Made by a program: the position numbers and the translations under genes
The notes under the pieces: generated by a model
The model's database searches: none
What the model was told of the DNA's origin: nothing
What the model saw: the letters and a program-made list of their open reading frames with translations, nothing else
Assembly: GCA_014529385.2 (NCBI GenBank)
Contig: CM043950.1
Coordinates: 152,030,945-152,094,944, forward strand
Length of the DNA stretch: 64,000 bases
Direction: 5' to 3'
Origin: Adiantum capillus-veneris
Taxonomy: Eukaryota > Streptophyta > Polypodiopsida > Polypodiales > Pteridaceae
Shown: one piece after another, positions 9,727-20,849 of the stretch
How positions within the stretch are numbered: position 1 is the first letter of the stretch
How the letters are laid out: each line of letters starts with the position of its first letter

Positions 9727-10810
9727 CTATCTGCCTTTTCTGCCACATTCCTCTGTTGCTCTCGAACTCTCAGACCTGTCGTCCTCTTTATCATTCTGTT
9801 CTTTCTGTGCCTTATCAGGGCACTTTGCGGAAATATGTCCATGTTCCCCGCATCCAAAGCACTTCCCCTCTCTGATGAAGTGAGCTCTCTCCTCAGGAGT
9901 AAGCTTGGGTCGTGCATCCTTTTTCTCTGGCTTGCTCTTTTTCTTTCTACTTTCATTCCCAGAAGTCTGTTCGGCTTGTTGTGTCATGGCCTCATCTGTG
10001 GGGTAGGTCAGACTGCCAGAGTGAATGGCAAAGCCCCGCTTCGCATGACTCATCAACTCCTGAACAGAAGCTGACTTCTGTTCCAAGCAGTGATCTCGGA
10101 TCTCTGTAGGTAGACCCAAGGTAAACCGCTCAATCTGTTCTCTGAACGAGATCTTCTTGAATGAAGAGGCGGGTAGAGAAGAGTTCCAGAATCTTTCACA
10201 ATAAGCATTGATTGTATCTTTCTTGGTCATCCGAAGATGGTTCCAAGCAGCTCGTACATCTCGTTCATATTCTTGCGTCAACCAAGAAGAAATAAAAAGT
10301 TTCTTAAATTTCAGCCATTTAACTGGCGTAGTCTTGTTTAAAAGAAGCGTGGACCACCAAGTACGAGCATTCCTCTTAAAGTAAGAGGCAGCTCTCTGAA
10401 TCTTGGAGTGCTCTGAATAGCGTCCTCCCGCGAAAGCGATGTCAAACTGCTGAAAAAAAAGACACAGCCTTCGAAGCATCCGAGTATCCTGAAAAAGTAT
10501 CAAACTTGATCGAGTGGCCACCTTCCTTAAACTCTCGGACTTTCTTGCTTTTATCTTCGAGAAAGTCATACTGGTTGGCTTTGTAAAAATTCTTCTTGTT
10601 CGCATAAAACTTTCCGTCATCGGAATCTGAGCAGTCTGTAGACGAGTCCTCAGTAGAACTGTCAGTCTCTGGGCGAGATTTAGCCTTCTTTACCTTTCTC
10701 TTGCCCTTTCCAAAGCGTTGCTTCTTGCTTCGCTTTTTACCTTTTCTGTCTGCTTTGCTCGAATCCCAGGAGCTAGAAGAACTGTCAGAAGAAGAAGAAG
10801 AAGAACTGGG
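9727..10810 (-). pseudogene. C1 gag, downstream copy
   Basis: A 297-codon open frame (10620-9727) covers the capsid-like Ty3 gag region (FAGGRYSEHSKI, AWNHLRMTKKD, FTLGLPTEIRDHCLEQKSA) and a perfect CCHC zinc knuckle CFGCGEHGHISAKC. Its N-terminal part is cut at the duplication joint inside the Ser-rich tract, so it has no start of its own. Confidence 0.85.
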
Positions 10811-10818
10811 TACTTTCC

Positions 10819-11877
10819 ATAGATCTGTGCTGTAATCTCCGGCCTAGAGAACAAACGGCTCTCGTAAGCTATGACATGGCCTTCTTGCATCAAGACCGCA
10901 CCAAAACTACGACCACAAGCATCACAATATACTTCAAATGACTTCTGCAAGTCCGGCAAAGTCAAAATAGGTCCCGTAGTCAATTTCTCTTTCAATGTCC
11001 GAAAGGCAGTCACCTCTGTGGGTCCCCACGAAAAAGGTACTCCTTTTTGTGTCAAGGTATGCAAAGGGGAAGCAACCTCTACAAACTTTCGTATGAACCG
11101 CCTGTAGTACGAACACAGTCCCAAGAAGCTTCTAACTTCATGGACATTCCTCAAATCGGGCCAATCACGGATAGTCTCTATCTTGGCCGGGTTCATTTGC
11201 ACTCCTGCTGTTGACACAATGTGTCCCAAAAAGTGTATCTCTGGTAGGAAAAATTCGCTTTTCTTAGCATTAATCACTAATGTGTGATCTCGTAATGCCT
11301 GAAAGACTTGAAGCAGATGATCTCTGTGTTCTGCCTCATTCTTGGAGAAAACAATGATGTCGTCAAAGAAAGTGCCAACAAATAGCCTGTACTCTCGAAA
11401 AATCCTATCCATCATCCGGTTAAATGTCGCAGGAGCATTGGTTAAGCCAAAAGGCATCACCAAAAACTCAAATAACCCAAAAGTCGTCCGAAAAGCTGTC
11501 TTGTAGACATCTTCTGGCGCTATCCTGATCTGATGATATCCACTCTTCAAGTCAATCCTGCTAAAGCACGAGGATCCCTGTTACCTGTCGAGTATATCAT
11601 CGATCCTAGGAATCGGAAATCTGTTCTTGATGGTGATTTCGTTGAGAGCGCGATAATCGATGCACATTCTCCAAGATCCGTCTTTCTTCAAAACCAACAA
11701 CACTGGAGAGCAATACGGTGAAGTACTAGGCTGGACAAGACCTTTTTCCAAGAGGTCTTTCACTGAGTTCATAATCTTTTCATTCTGTACTCGGCTCACA
11801 CGATGAGGTGGCCGATTCGGTGGCGTGCTTCCAGATATCAGATCAATGGTATGATCTTCAGGCCCTCTCAAAAGCAA
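10819..11877 (-). pseudogene. C1 reverse transcriptase, upstream copy
   Basis: Two frames (11877-11581 and 11550 onward) cover [21 protein letters not shown] and the start of RNase H (YCDACGRSFGAVLMQEG). The frame then runs into gag sequence at 10818. A stop near 11580 separates the two parts. It closely matches 8161-9230. Confidence 0.85.
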
Positions 11878-12096
11878 TCGGCATGAGCGTGGAGAAAAAA
11901 AATCTTGGCGTTCTTTTCTTCAAGTCAAAACATATTCAACCTTTATCCATCGTTCAGTTCTCCCAGAAGAATGAGTAAGAAAACTGAAGTTCATCAAGTA
12001 CAATCTCTAAGCCCTTCATTTATCAAAGTCGCTTTCTCGGCCCGGTAGTTAACCACGGCGTAGTTCTTGTGGTACCAAGGGATCCCGAGTAGAACG

Positions 12097-12333
12097 TCAC
12101 TCGCGTGCCCTGAACACCCCTGTCATTGCAAACGAAGTTTGCCAATGCTTGGTGTAATGGCAACATCCCATCCGGGTGCCAGTCGAACTACCTCCACCTG
12201 TGGCGTCAGTCTGTCGGGCGTAGTTCCAAATCGAGCCGCCAATTCCAAGTGAAAAGAAGTTGGCCTTGGCTCCTTCAAAAGAGCTTCCTGATCCTTCACT
12301 TTGCCCCGAAAGCGGCAAAGTTTGTACTTTCAT
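12097..12333 (-). pseudogene. C1 protease, upstream copy
   Basis: Near-identical to 9440-9676, with the SFEGAKANFFS region. The active-site Asp is lost in both, so the lesion predates the duplication. Confidence 0.6.
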
Positions 12334-12383
12334 TCATTAGATTCGGTGCAGGTCCCACACCATGTGGTACCAGTTCTGCTTTT

Positions 12384-13951
12384 CTATCTGCCTTTTCTGC
12401 CACATTCCTCAGCTACTCTCGAACTCTCAGACCTGTCGTCGTCTTTATCATTCTGTTCTTTCTGTGCCTTTCTAGGGCACTTCGCGGAGATATGTCCAGT
12501 TTCCCCGCATCCAAAGCACTTCCCCTCCCTGATGTAGCGAGTCCGCTCCTGAGGAGTAAGTCTGGGTCGTGCATCCTTTTTCTCTGGGTTGCTCTTTCTT
12601 TTTCTACTCTCATTCCCAGAAGTCTGTCTGGTTCGTTGTGTCGTGACCTCGTCTGTGGGGTAGGTCAGTCTGCCAGAGTGAATTGCAAAGCCCCGCTTCG
12701 CATGACTCATCAACTCTTGAATAGAAGCTGACTTCTGTTCCAAGCAGTGGTCTCGGATCTCTGTAGGTAGACCCAATGTAAACCGCTCAATCTGTTCTCG
12801 GAACGAGATCTTCTTGAATGAAGAGGCTGGTAGAAAAGAGTTCCAAAATCTTTCACAGTAAGAATTCACTTTATCGCTCTTGGTCATCCGGAGATGGTTC
12901 CAAGCAGCTCGTATATCTCGCTCAAACTCTTGAGTCAACCAAGAAGAAATAAAAAGCCTCTTGAATTTCAGCCATGTAATTGGCGCAGTCTTGTTTAAAA
13001 GAAGCATGGACCACCAAGTATGAGCATTCCCCTTAAGGTAAGAGGTAGCTCTCCGAATCTTGGAGTGCTCTGAATAGCGTCCTCCCGCGAAAGCGATGTC
13101 AAACTGCTGTATAAAAGACAAAGCCTTCGAAGCATCTAAGTATCCTGAAAAGTATCAAACTTGATCGAGTGGCCACCTTCCTTAAACTCTCGGACTTTCT
13201 TGCTTTTATCTTCGAGAAAGTCATACTGGTTGGCTTTGTAAAAATTCTTCTTGTTCGCATAAAACTTTCCGTCATCGGAATCTGAGCTGTCTGTAGACGA
13301 GTCCTCAGTAGAACTGTCAGTCTCTGGGTGAGATTTAGCCTTCTTTGCCTTTTTCTTGCCCTTTCCGAAGCGTTGTTACTGGCTTCGCTTTTTGCTTTTC
13401 GTGTCTTCTTCGCTCGAGTCCGAGGAGCTAGAAGAACTATCAGAAGAAGAAGAAGAAGAAGAAGTGGGTAGGTCTTCAAACTTGACGCGCTTCTTCAATT
13501 TCTTTGCCTTGTCAAATGTCGACCGACGACCTAAATATCCCGGGAAGTCAGTGCCTTTCTTCTTCTTTTTGCCGTGCTTTTTGCCTTTCTTTTGCACGTC
13601 GAAAAGCTGAGCAATCCGTGCATCAACCACGTTCTCCAGTTCCTTCTCCGTATATTTCTTGGAGGCAGAAGGTTTCTTGAGAGCGGGTTTCGGGAGTGGT
13701 GTTGTGGTTCTCTGCCACTCCCTCTGTACCTCTTCCAAAGAGGTCTGGTTCATATATTTTGCCATCTTCGGGTCCTTGGCAAAATTGAGCATCATCTTTG
13801 TTGCATCGCCAATCAATTGACGACGCTGCATCTCTCTTTGCTCCGCATGAGTAGACCGAGGCGGGCCATACTCTCTGTCTGAATCTTCGTTGTGATCCCA
13901 GCCGGCATCTCCAGATGCAGAGGGAGTCGACTGATCATTGCCTGAAGCCAT
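12384..13951 (-). pseudogene. C1 gag, upstream copy with true start
   Basis: The ATG at 13951 opens MASGNDQSTPSASG, shared with C2 (56090). The N-terminus is charged and probably disordered, with a Lys-rich patch and a Ser run coded by AGA/GAA-type repeats (about 13440-13465 on the plus strand). After a frameshift the capsid-like region follows, then the zinc knuckle CFGCGETGHISAKC. Gag packages the RNA in cytoplasmic particles. Two frame changes (near 13380-13480 and 13100) disable it. Confidence 0.85.
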
Positions 13952-14009
13952 AGGTGCCGTGGAAAAAAAATTCGGGGATCGGATTTCCCGTAGAAGAGAA
14001 ATCGGCCGT

Positions 14010-14021
14010 GCTCTGATACCA
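14010..14021 (-). promoter_or_regulatory. Primer binding site of C1
   Basis: TGGTATCAGAGC on the minus strand, one base after the 5' LTR end at 14023. Confidence 0.85.
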
Positions 14022-14022
14022 C

Positions 14023-14604
14023 TGTAACAGACTTGGACACTCCAAGTCAAGAATCAACCGCGACAGCACCAAATAACCACTTCCAAACAATTCACAGATC
14101 ACAATAGATTTGCACTGGCCCGGCGGAGTTCCGTGCCTAGAGATATTGGCCCCAAAGACTGGCGCCCCTTTCGGTATTTCTTTTTATATTAATCAATCAT
14201 CAAAGTACAAGAGAGCGGTTAGGGTTTCACTCTCAGACTCTGCATCCAGATGCTTCGAGAAGTGAGGCCCTCACCACTAATTTAAAGGTTACAAGGGATG
14301 CCCAAAAGCAGAGCCCCAAAAGCTTCAAATCAAAAGCAATTGCTCTCTCTCTCTCACAGAGAGTTAAAACATGAAAGCAAAAGCATTCTCTCTCTCTTTC
14401 TCATTTAAGTAGAGAAAAAGCGAAATTTGCGTCGCTCATCATTTTCCAAAGAAAAAAAATAAATTTTTTTTTTTTTATAGTAATAATCCGCCTCCGCGAT
14501 TTCCGGAATTAGGGTTTTTGGCAAAAATTAGGGTTTGCAAGAATTTTAGGGTTTTTGGCAGAAATTAGGGTTTCTGTTGTCCGCCACGTCATCACTTTGT
14601 GACA
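14023..14604 (-). repeat. 5' LTR of C1
   Basis: 582 bp, collinear with 5384-5953 and differing by a T/A-rich insertion near 14450-14475 and scattered changes. It has the core motif, CT repeats and teloboxes as in the partner LTR. Confidence 0.9.
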
Positions 14605-15753
14605 TAAGCATTGGTTGCAAACTCTTGTTTCCCAAGGGCCAAGCAACTATCTCATTCGTGATGGATTGTTGTTTTTTCGTCAACGTTTATGTGTGTTGCC
14701 CTCTCTCAGGCCAACGATATTGCATGATGCACATGATTCTCTCATGGGTGAGCATAGGGGAATGAACACCACATTGGAAAAAATTGAAAGATTTTTTAAT
14801 TGGCCTAAAATGCGAAAAGATGCGTTTCGTTATATCACACAGTGCATTATATGTCAAAAAGTAAAAGATCCTCGGGGTAAGCAGCAAGGTCTCTTGCTTC
14901 CGTTGCCTATTCCCGATGGACCTTTTCAGGATATTTCCATGGATTTTGTGACTAACCTACCACCAAGTTTGCATTCAACGAACACTCAATGTTTAACAAT
15001 TGTTGATCGTTTCAAAAAATTTTGCATGTTGATTCCTTGTAAAGCCACAATTACTGCACAAGATGTAGCATGGTTGTTCATTAAGCATTGGTACCCTCTC
15101 TGTGGTTTGCCAAAGTCAATTGTTTCAAATAGGGATGTTAAGTTTACGTCTAATTTTTGGCGCGCACTCTTTGAAAATTTTGTTACTAAGTTGAATTTTT
15201 CATCAGCTTTTCATCCACAATCAGATGGTCAAATAGAAATTTACAATCAATTGGCTTTTGATGTTTTAAAGTCATATATGCATGATCAACAGTTTCAGTG
15301 GGAGCTCTATCTTCCATTGGTACAGGCTATTTTGAATGACTCTTTTTCTTCTGCTATTGGTCGAACTCCGTATGAGGCAGCTTTTGGCCGTCTGTCCTAG
15401 TCACTTTTGACTCGCTCGGTCAGTCAAATGCTTGATGCCAATGCTGAAAGTCAGTCATTGGATGAGATTTCTGAGACTGTGAAGCTTCGGCTAAGCAAGG
15501 CTCAGAAATCTTATCACGGCAGGCTAATAAGCATTGTCAGGATGTTTCGATCAAGGAAGGAGATTGGGTGTATTTAAGAATCATGAAGCAACGTCTTAAG
15601 CAAGTTGAAAAGAAGTGTCCAAAGTTGTCTTTTCGTATGTATGGTCCATTTCCAGTCATTAAAAAGATAAATGAGGTTTCAATGAATTTGCAGTTGCCTA
15701 ACTCATGGTCAATGGACAACGTTTTCCATGTTTCTTGGTTGAAAGTGTTTTAG
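14605..15753 (+). pseudogene. B1 integrase (zinc domain, core, C-terminal domain)
   Basis: The frame from 14615 shows the H2C2 zinc domain (HDAHDSLMGEHRG then CIICQKVK), then the catalytic core with DISMDF, VSNRDVKF and QSDGQIEIYN. In most relatives the second motif is SDRD; here the catalytic Asp has become Asn, so the enzyme would be dead. A stop at about 15398 interrupts. After a gap the C-terminal GPY/F-like part (MYGPFPVIKKIN, 15568-15753) reappears. RT and RNase H, expected upstream, are missing because C1 sits there. Confidence 0.85.
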
Positions 15754-16008
15754 GGAACATCTCCAAAGGACATTTTGGAAGAAGAACCGGAGATCATCGA
15801 TGAACCTGAAGTCATGGAGCCGGAGCAAGTGTTGTTGCATCGGTTTCGCCATGGTTCGAAGAAGCAAGTGCGACAATACTTTTTGAAGTTCAAGGATCGA
15901 GGAACCCACGAAGCTGTGTGGGTAGACGAAGAGTTATTCAAGGATTATCCAGAGTTGTTGGCAGACTACAAGGAAGCCATGCAGCTCGGTACCAGTACCT
16001 CACTTTAA
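15754..16008 (+). pseudogene. B1 chromodomain
   Basis: After the stop at 15751, the frame 15775-16008 reads an acidic linker, then a chromodomain-like segment (QVRQYFLKFKDRGTHEAVWVD) and the tail QLGTSTSL, which ends just before the polypurine tract. The same tail ends the B2 and B3 frames. In chromoviruses this domain contacts histone marks or heterochromatin factors and steers integration. Confidence 0.8.
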
Positions 16009-16019
16009 AAAGGAGGGGA
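16006..16019 (+). promoter_or_regulatory. Polypurine tract of B1
   Basis: AAAAAGGAGGGGA directly before the LTR start TGTCACGTGAC. Confidence 0.75.
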
Positions 16020-16787
16020 TGTCACGTGACACATCCAACCCTATGTATCCGTGGACAAGCTACACCATAACAGTGTTTCCGTCAATCCAGTTAGTCTAGA
16101 TTAGAAGTGATCTGGCACTTTTTGTGAGTCTATTCGTAGACCGTGCATGTCCGGTCACTTAGTACAGATGTATATCCTCTGGTTGCACACAACATGATCA
16201 TAAGCATTCCCATCAGAATCCATTAGAATCAATTAGGGAATTTTTCCAGTGCATTTAGCCTATTTTACCTATTTTTGACATTTTTCACTTATTAATTTAA
16301 GTGACTTTTCAACAAAAGTAGGTAGGGCAATTTGGGTAAGAAAATATATAAGCAAACCAAAGTTAGCACTAAAGGGCAGATAAGCAAGGAGAACAGCAGG
16401 CCATTGGCGACAGGTTTCCCCCTCTCTCAGCAAGACTCTCCAAGATCCTCTTGGCGTTTTCCCTCCCTTAGCCCTGGCGTTTTGCATCATCGCTAGCCAT
16501 CTATTTGCCTCGGCAATTTCAGCAGATACGCATAGCTTCACCCCCATTTGCATCTAGCGTTTTCAGCCTTAACCCGTAGCAGGACAGCAGCGTTTTCAGC
16601 CTTAAAACACAGCAATCATCAGCGTTTTTATCAAGCAAATTCAGCATCCAAAAACGCAGCCAATCTCAACGTTTTTCTCAGCCCAAACCTGCGTTTTTTA
16701 GCAACACAAGGTCAGCCCAAATTTCAACAATTCAGTTGCAGCAGAATTCAGCAGTTAGTGATTTTGGACAGCAGTTAGTTTCATTCA
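16020..16787 (+). repeat. 3' LTR of B1, first segment
   Basis: Collinear with 3785-4590. It stops at 16787 where B2 begins, after the last bases ATTCA of the target duplication. The remainder is 22261-22606. Confidence 0.9.
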
Positions 16788-17937
16788 TGTCACGTGACAC
16801 ATCCAACCCTATGTGTCCGTGGACAAGCTACAGCACGATCAGGATTCAGTCAGTCTAGATATGACACTTTTGTGAGTCTATTCGTAGACCGTGCATGCCC
16901 AGTCACTTAGTGTAGATGCATATCCTCTGGTTGCACACTGCATGATCATCAATATTCCCATCAGAATCCATTAGAATCAGTTAGGGGAATTTTCCAGTGA
17001 TTTTAGCCTATTTGCCCTATTTTTGACATTTTTCACTTATTAATTGAAGTGACTTCCCAAAAAAAGTAGGTAGGGCAATTTTGCTAAGTTTGTATATAAG
17101 CAAACCCAAGTTAGCACTCAATGGCAGAAGAGGCAGCAGGAGCTCCTCGCTCAACATGCACCTTCTCAGCAAGAACCATCAAGAACTTCTTGCCTTGGCG
17201 ATTTCCCTCTCCCTTGCCTTGGCGTTTTCTCCAAGCCCTAGCGTTTTGTGTTTCCAGCAGATTTCCACCGCAAGCCTGCCTCAAGCCCTAGCCGTGGCGT
17301 TTTCAGTTTCCCTCACCGCCAACACTCCCAGATTCCCAACGTTTTCACTAACGCTATAAAGCTGCCAGCGTTTTTGGATTTTCAGCCTTCAGTGAGGCAG
17401 GCAAGGCAGTGTTTTCAGCCGTACGAACAGCAGCAGATTCAGCCCTAGACATTGTAGAAGATCATCATTTTCAGCATCTTAAAACGCAGCCAAATCAGCG
17501 TTTTCAGCCACCCTGAATCAGTCCCAGATTTTCAGCCATAGCGTTTTTATGGACAGCAGATAGAAGACCGCAGATTTCAGCCCTTAGGTCGTCGTCGCCA
17601 TCCCCGTCGTCGTCACCGACATAGCCTAGACTTGCATCAATCCATGCATCCCATTTGTACCAGATTGTGCAATCATAAGTAGACCACTCTCGCCGACGAG
17701 AGTGGGGCCTTCGGAGGAGGGTTTTACAACGTCTCTGGTGTCGTATCTCTCTTCTCTCTCTATCTCTCAATCTCATACACTTGCACGCACAATGTCCATT
17801 CACTTTGTTTGTGATCATAGCATTCTCTCATTAAGAACGGAAGGCTCTACCTTCCATAAGAACAAAAGGAACCTTGAGCACAGTTTGGAGCACTCATCTT
17901 GAGCAAAGCGCAAACATTCATTCCGCTGCACCTAACA
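16788..17937 (+). repeat. 5' LTR of B2
   Basis: 1150 bp, starts with the palindrome GTCACGTGAC and ends CCTAACA. It has TATA-like TTTGTATATAAGC near 17088 and a perfect stem-loop CCACTCTCG-CCGA-CGAGAGTGG at 17684-17705. Confidence 0.9.
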
Positions 17938-18409
17938 TTGGTACCAGAGCTTTGGCAGTGTTCTGATCAGTCAAGGAAAGAACCACAAGAATCACAAGAA
18001 TTTTTTTTTGTTTGTTGTGGTCGCACGAACCCAAGTTCGCTTGGGCGTGTGGATTCCTAATCGTGTTTTTGAAGAGTGATAGGAATCTCAGGAAAGGAGG
18101 GTTTGTCCAGCCTCCTCTTGTGTCTCTTTTCACTCATTGAGAGCATACCGTGCACTTAGCGGCTGGCCAATCGACGTGAGGTGGGGAAAAGCAACCTTGG
18201 TGTGAGCGCAAGGCAGCTAAGGGGTGCGCCCATGGAAAGGAGTAGAACTCGGGTGAAGAGAAGATCCTTCTCAAACGCGGTTTGCAAACAAAAGAAAACC
18301 TTAAGAACCTCAAAAATCTCAAGACCCGCAAGAACCTCAAGAACCCCAAGAACCCAAGTTCCTCGCGAACTTAAGAACCGAAGAACCCACAAGAACCCAC
18401 GACTTCAGA

Positions 18410-20849
18410 ATGGTCATCACTCGAAGCGGAATGGATACTTCGCTTGGAGGTGTTAGGTGCAGCGGAATGAATGTTTGCGCTTTGCTCAAGATGAGTGCTC
18501 CGAACTGTGCTCAAGGTTCCTTTTAGTTCTTATGGAAGGGAGAGCCTTCGTTCTTAATGAGAGAATGCTATGATCACAAATAAAGTGAATGGACACTGTG
18601 CGTGAAAGTGTATGAGATTGAGAGATAGAGAAAGAAGAGAGATACGACACCAGAGACGTTGTAAAACCCTCCTCCGAAGGCCCCACTCTCGTCGGCGAGA
18701 GTGGTCTAATTTTGATTGCCACAAAGTGGTACAATGCGTATGCAATGGACTGATGCAACTTGGACTATGCCGCCGCCGCCGCCGACGACGGTGATGACGA
18801 CAACTTCTTAGGGCTGAAATCTGTGGTCTTCTATCTGCTGAATTTCGGGACTGTTTCGGTGGCTGAAAATGACTGTTTTGGCTGCGTTTTTATGGGCTGA
18901 AAATGGGGGTTCTTCTGCAACCAATTAGGCTCAATTTGCTGCGTTTCCATCTGCTGAAGATCTGCGTTTTTGAATGCTGATGTCCAGGCTGAAAACGCTT
19001 ATCTGTTGCAGGTCTGATGCTGCGTTTTATGGCTGAAAACGCTGAGGTCAAAAACGCTAATGGGCTGATTTGCTGGCGATGGCTACAGATGGGGAAATCG
19101 CCAAGGAAGGGGAGTTCCTGGATGGCGATGGCTGTTGGAGGGAAACGCCAAGAGGGAGATGGGATGGCGCTAGGTCTTGGATGGGGATGGCTCACCAAGG
19201 GATGGCTTGGGGAGGTCTTGTTGAGAGAGGGAGGGAGTACCTGTTGCTTGGAAAAGCCTGTTGTGCTCCTTGCTCATCTGTCCTATTGTGCTAACTTGGG
19301 TTTGCTTATATATTAACTTAGCAAAATTGCCCTACCTACTTTTGTTGGAAAGTCACTTAAAAATAATAAGTGAAAATACCAAAAATAGGGAAAATAAGCT
19401 AAATGCACTGGAAAATTCCCCTGATTGAATCTGATGGATTCTGAAGGGAATAGTGATGATCATGGTGTGTGCAACCGGAGGATATGCATCTATGCTAAGT
19501 GATTGGGCATGCACGGTCTACGAATAGACTCACAAAAGTGCCAGATCACTGCTAATCTAGACTTGACTGGACTGGCTAAACCCTCATCATGCTGTAGCTT
19601 GTCCACGGACACATAGGGTTGGATGTGTCACGTGACAGGAGGTGATGAGCATGAGAGAGACGAAGAAGAATTTTCCCCACCAGGAGGTTTTTCTGACCCT
19701 TCCCCATCTACGTCAAGGATTGCACTAACTCCTATGGAGGCTTTCTACAAGATGTTTATGGAAAGGAAGTTAGAACGCGAAGCAAGAAATGCAGAAAAAA
19801 TGGTAGAAATGGAACGCAGACACGCAGAAAGAAGAGCAGAAAGGGAGTGCAGACACCAAGAAAGAATTGCAGCCACTGTCAAAGGAAAGAGCGACCAACA
19901 GGTGAAAGTGTTCTTGCAACTCGTTTCTCAAGCTCAGGCACAGCTGCAGAAGATTCGGGAAAAGGAGACTCTCTCAGTCTCTTCTTCTCCAAAGCATGGC
20001 ACACAGGATTTGCATGATTATGAGAAGCATGATGAATTGAATGATGATGATTTGATTGACAATGACAAGCATGATGATTTGCATGATCAAGATGTGATTT
20101 CTCACGAGCATGATAATTTGCATGATCAAGATCTGATGTCTCACAAGCATGATGAGTTGCATGAAGATGATGTGATTGTTCACAAGGATGATGTGTTAGT
20201 TGATACTTTATCTAGTGAAGCTAACCTCATTGTAGATTCGATCAGTCACGAAGAACCGATCTTGGCTCTCGAGCCTAGGTCCAAAGAACCCCCTTAGGAA
20301 GAACCGATCTTGGCTCTCGAGCCTAGGTCCAAAGACCCCTCACAGGAAGTATTATGTGTTCGCATGATTAGTACGCACGCATTGTTCGAGTGTTTCATTC
20401 GTGATTGTTTCCTGTATTTTAGTCAGCGTCTTTATGCGATCCCTTTTCCTAAGCATGACATATTGTATGTTGAGCACGTTTCTCTCATGGATGCGCACGA
20501 ATGTATGCGGATTTTTCATGAAAAGCTGAAAAGTATGTATGTAAGGAAGTTACATTCCATGTCTCTTCCTTGGCATGACACATTCGTAGAACGAGCACAT
20601 GAAAGTATGAGCACCAAGCAGGGGCATTTCCGTTGTGAATTGCCACAGTTGATTGCTTTAGATCAGAAGAGGAAGATTCGATCTCATTGTTTGCATGTGT
20701 TTGATGAACGGTTTAGCACTCTGTCTCTTTGTTCATCTACATTGCATGCTCAGTCTTTGAGGAAGACAAGATTTTTTCCCTTCACTTTACATGTCCATGG
20801 TTTTGTGTTGGAAATGGTTTCAGGAATTTTCAGCCATGGAGATTCTTGA
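18410..20849 (+). pseudogene. B2 gag-like and His/Asp-repeat frame (split by solo LTR)
   Basis: The ATG at 18410 opens MVITRSGMD; the frame is interrupted at 18450 and resumes at 19643. It continues through EEFSPPGGF, a Glu/Arg-rich probable helix (about 19760-19890), then three His/Asp-rich units of 13 residues beginning HDDLHDQDVISH (20066-20190), and two copies of ILALEPRSK. A TAG at 20295 interrupts. After it come QRLYAIPF and HVSLMDAHECM, aligning with the B1 integrase zinc domain but without its CxxC. No RT, protease or integrase core is present. Function of the His/Asp part is unknown. Confidence 0.75.
18451..19637 (-). mobile_element. Solo LTR of family B (B4), reversed
   Basis: 1187 bp; on the plus strand it runs from TGTTAGGTGCAGCGG to CACGTGACA and is flanked by perfect GGAGG duplications (18446-18450 and 19638-19642). 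No internal sequence is present, so it arose by recombination between two LTRs. The stem-loop near 18684 (CCACTCTCG-TCGG-CGAGAGTGG) is intact. Confidence 0.95.

Larger units (their letters stand above)
8161..13470 (-). repeat. Tandem duplication, 2658-bp period
   Basis: Unit 8161-10812 and unit 10819-13470 align end to end. CATAGATCTGTGCT at 8161 recurs at 10819, and the gag Ser-tract end GAAnTGGGTA at 10812 recurs at 13470. The join (10811-10818) links gag directly to RNase H. The copies differ only by scattered substitutions and small indels. Confidence 0.9.
5384..14604 (-). mobile_element. Element C1, chromovirus with internal tandem duplication
   Basis: LTRs of 570 bp (5384-5953) and 582 bp (14023-14604) flank a minus-strand gag-protease-RT-RNase H-integrase-chromodomain order, typical of Ty3/gypsy chromoviruses. 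The PBS at 14010-14021 is TGGTATCAGAGC on the minus strand. A 2658-bp unit covering gag, protease and most of RT is present twice. Without it the element would be about 6.6 kb. Flanks GGATA and TAAGC do not match, so no target duplication is visible. Frames are broken by stops and shifts, and the integrase has a deletion of about 105 bp. Confidence 0.9.

Noticed and set aside
9469-10074. 201-codon plus-strand frame (repeated at 12126-12731)
   Set aside because: It is the antisense shadow of C1 gag-protease; it recurs only because the region is duplicated.
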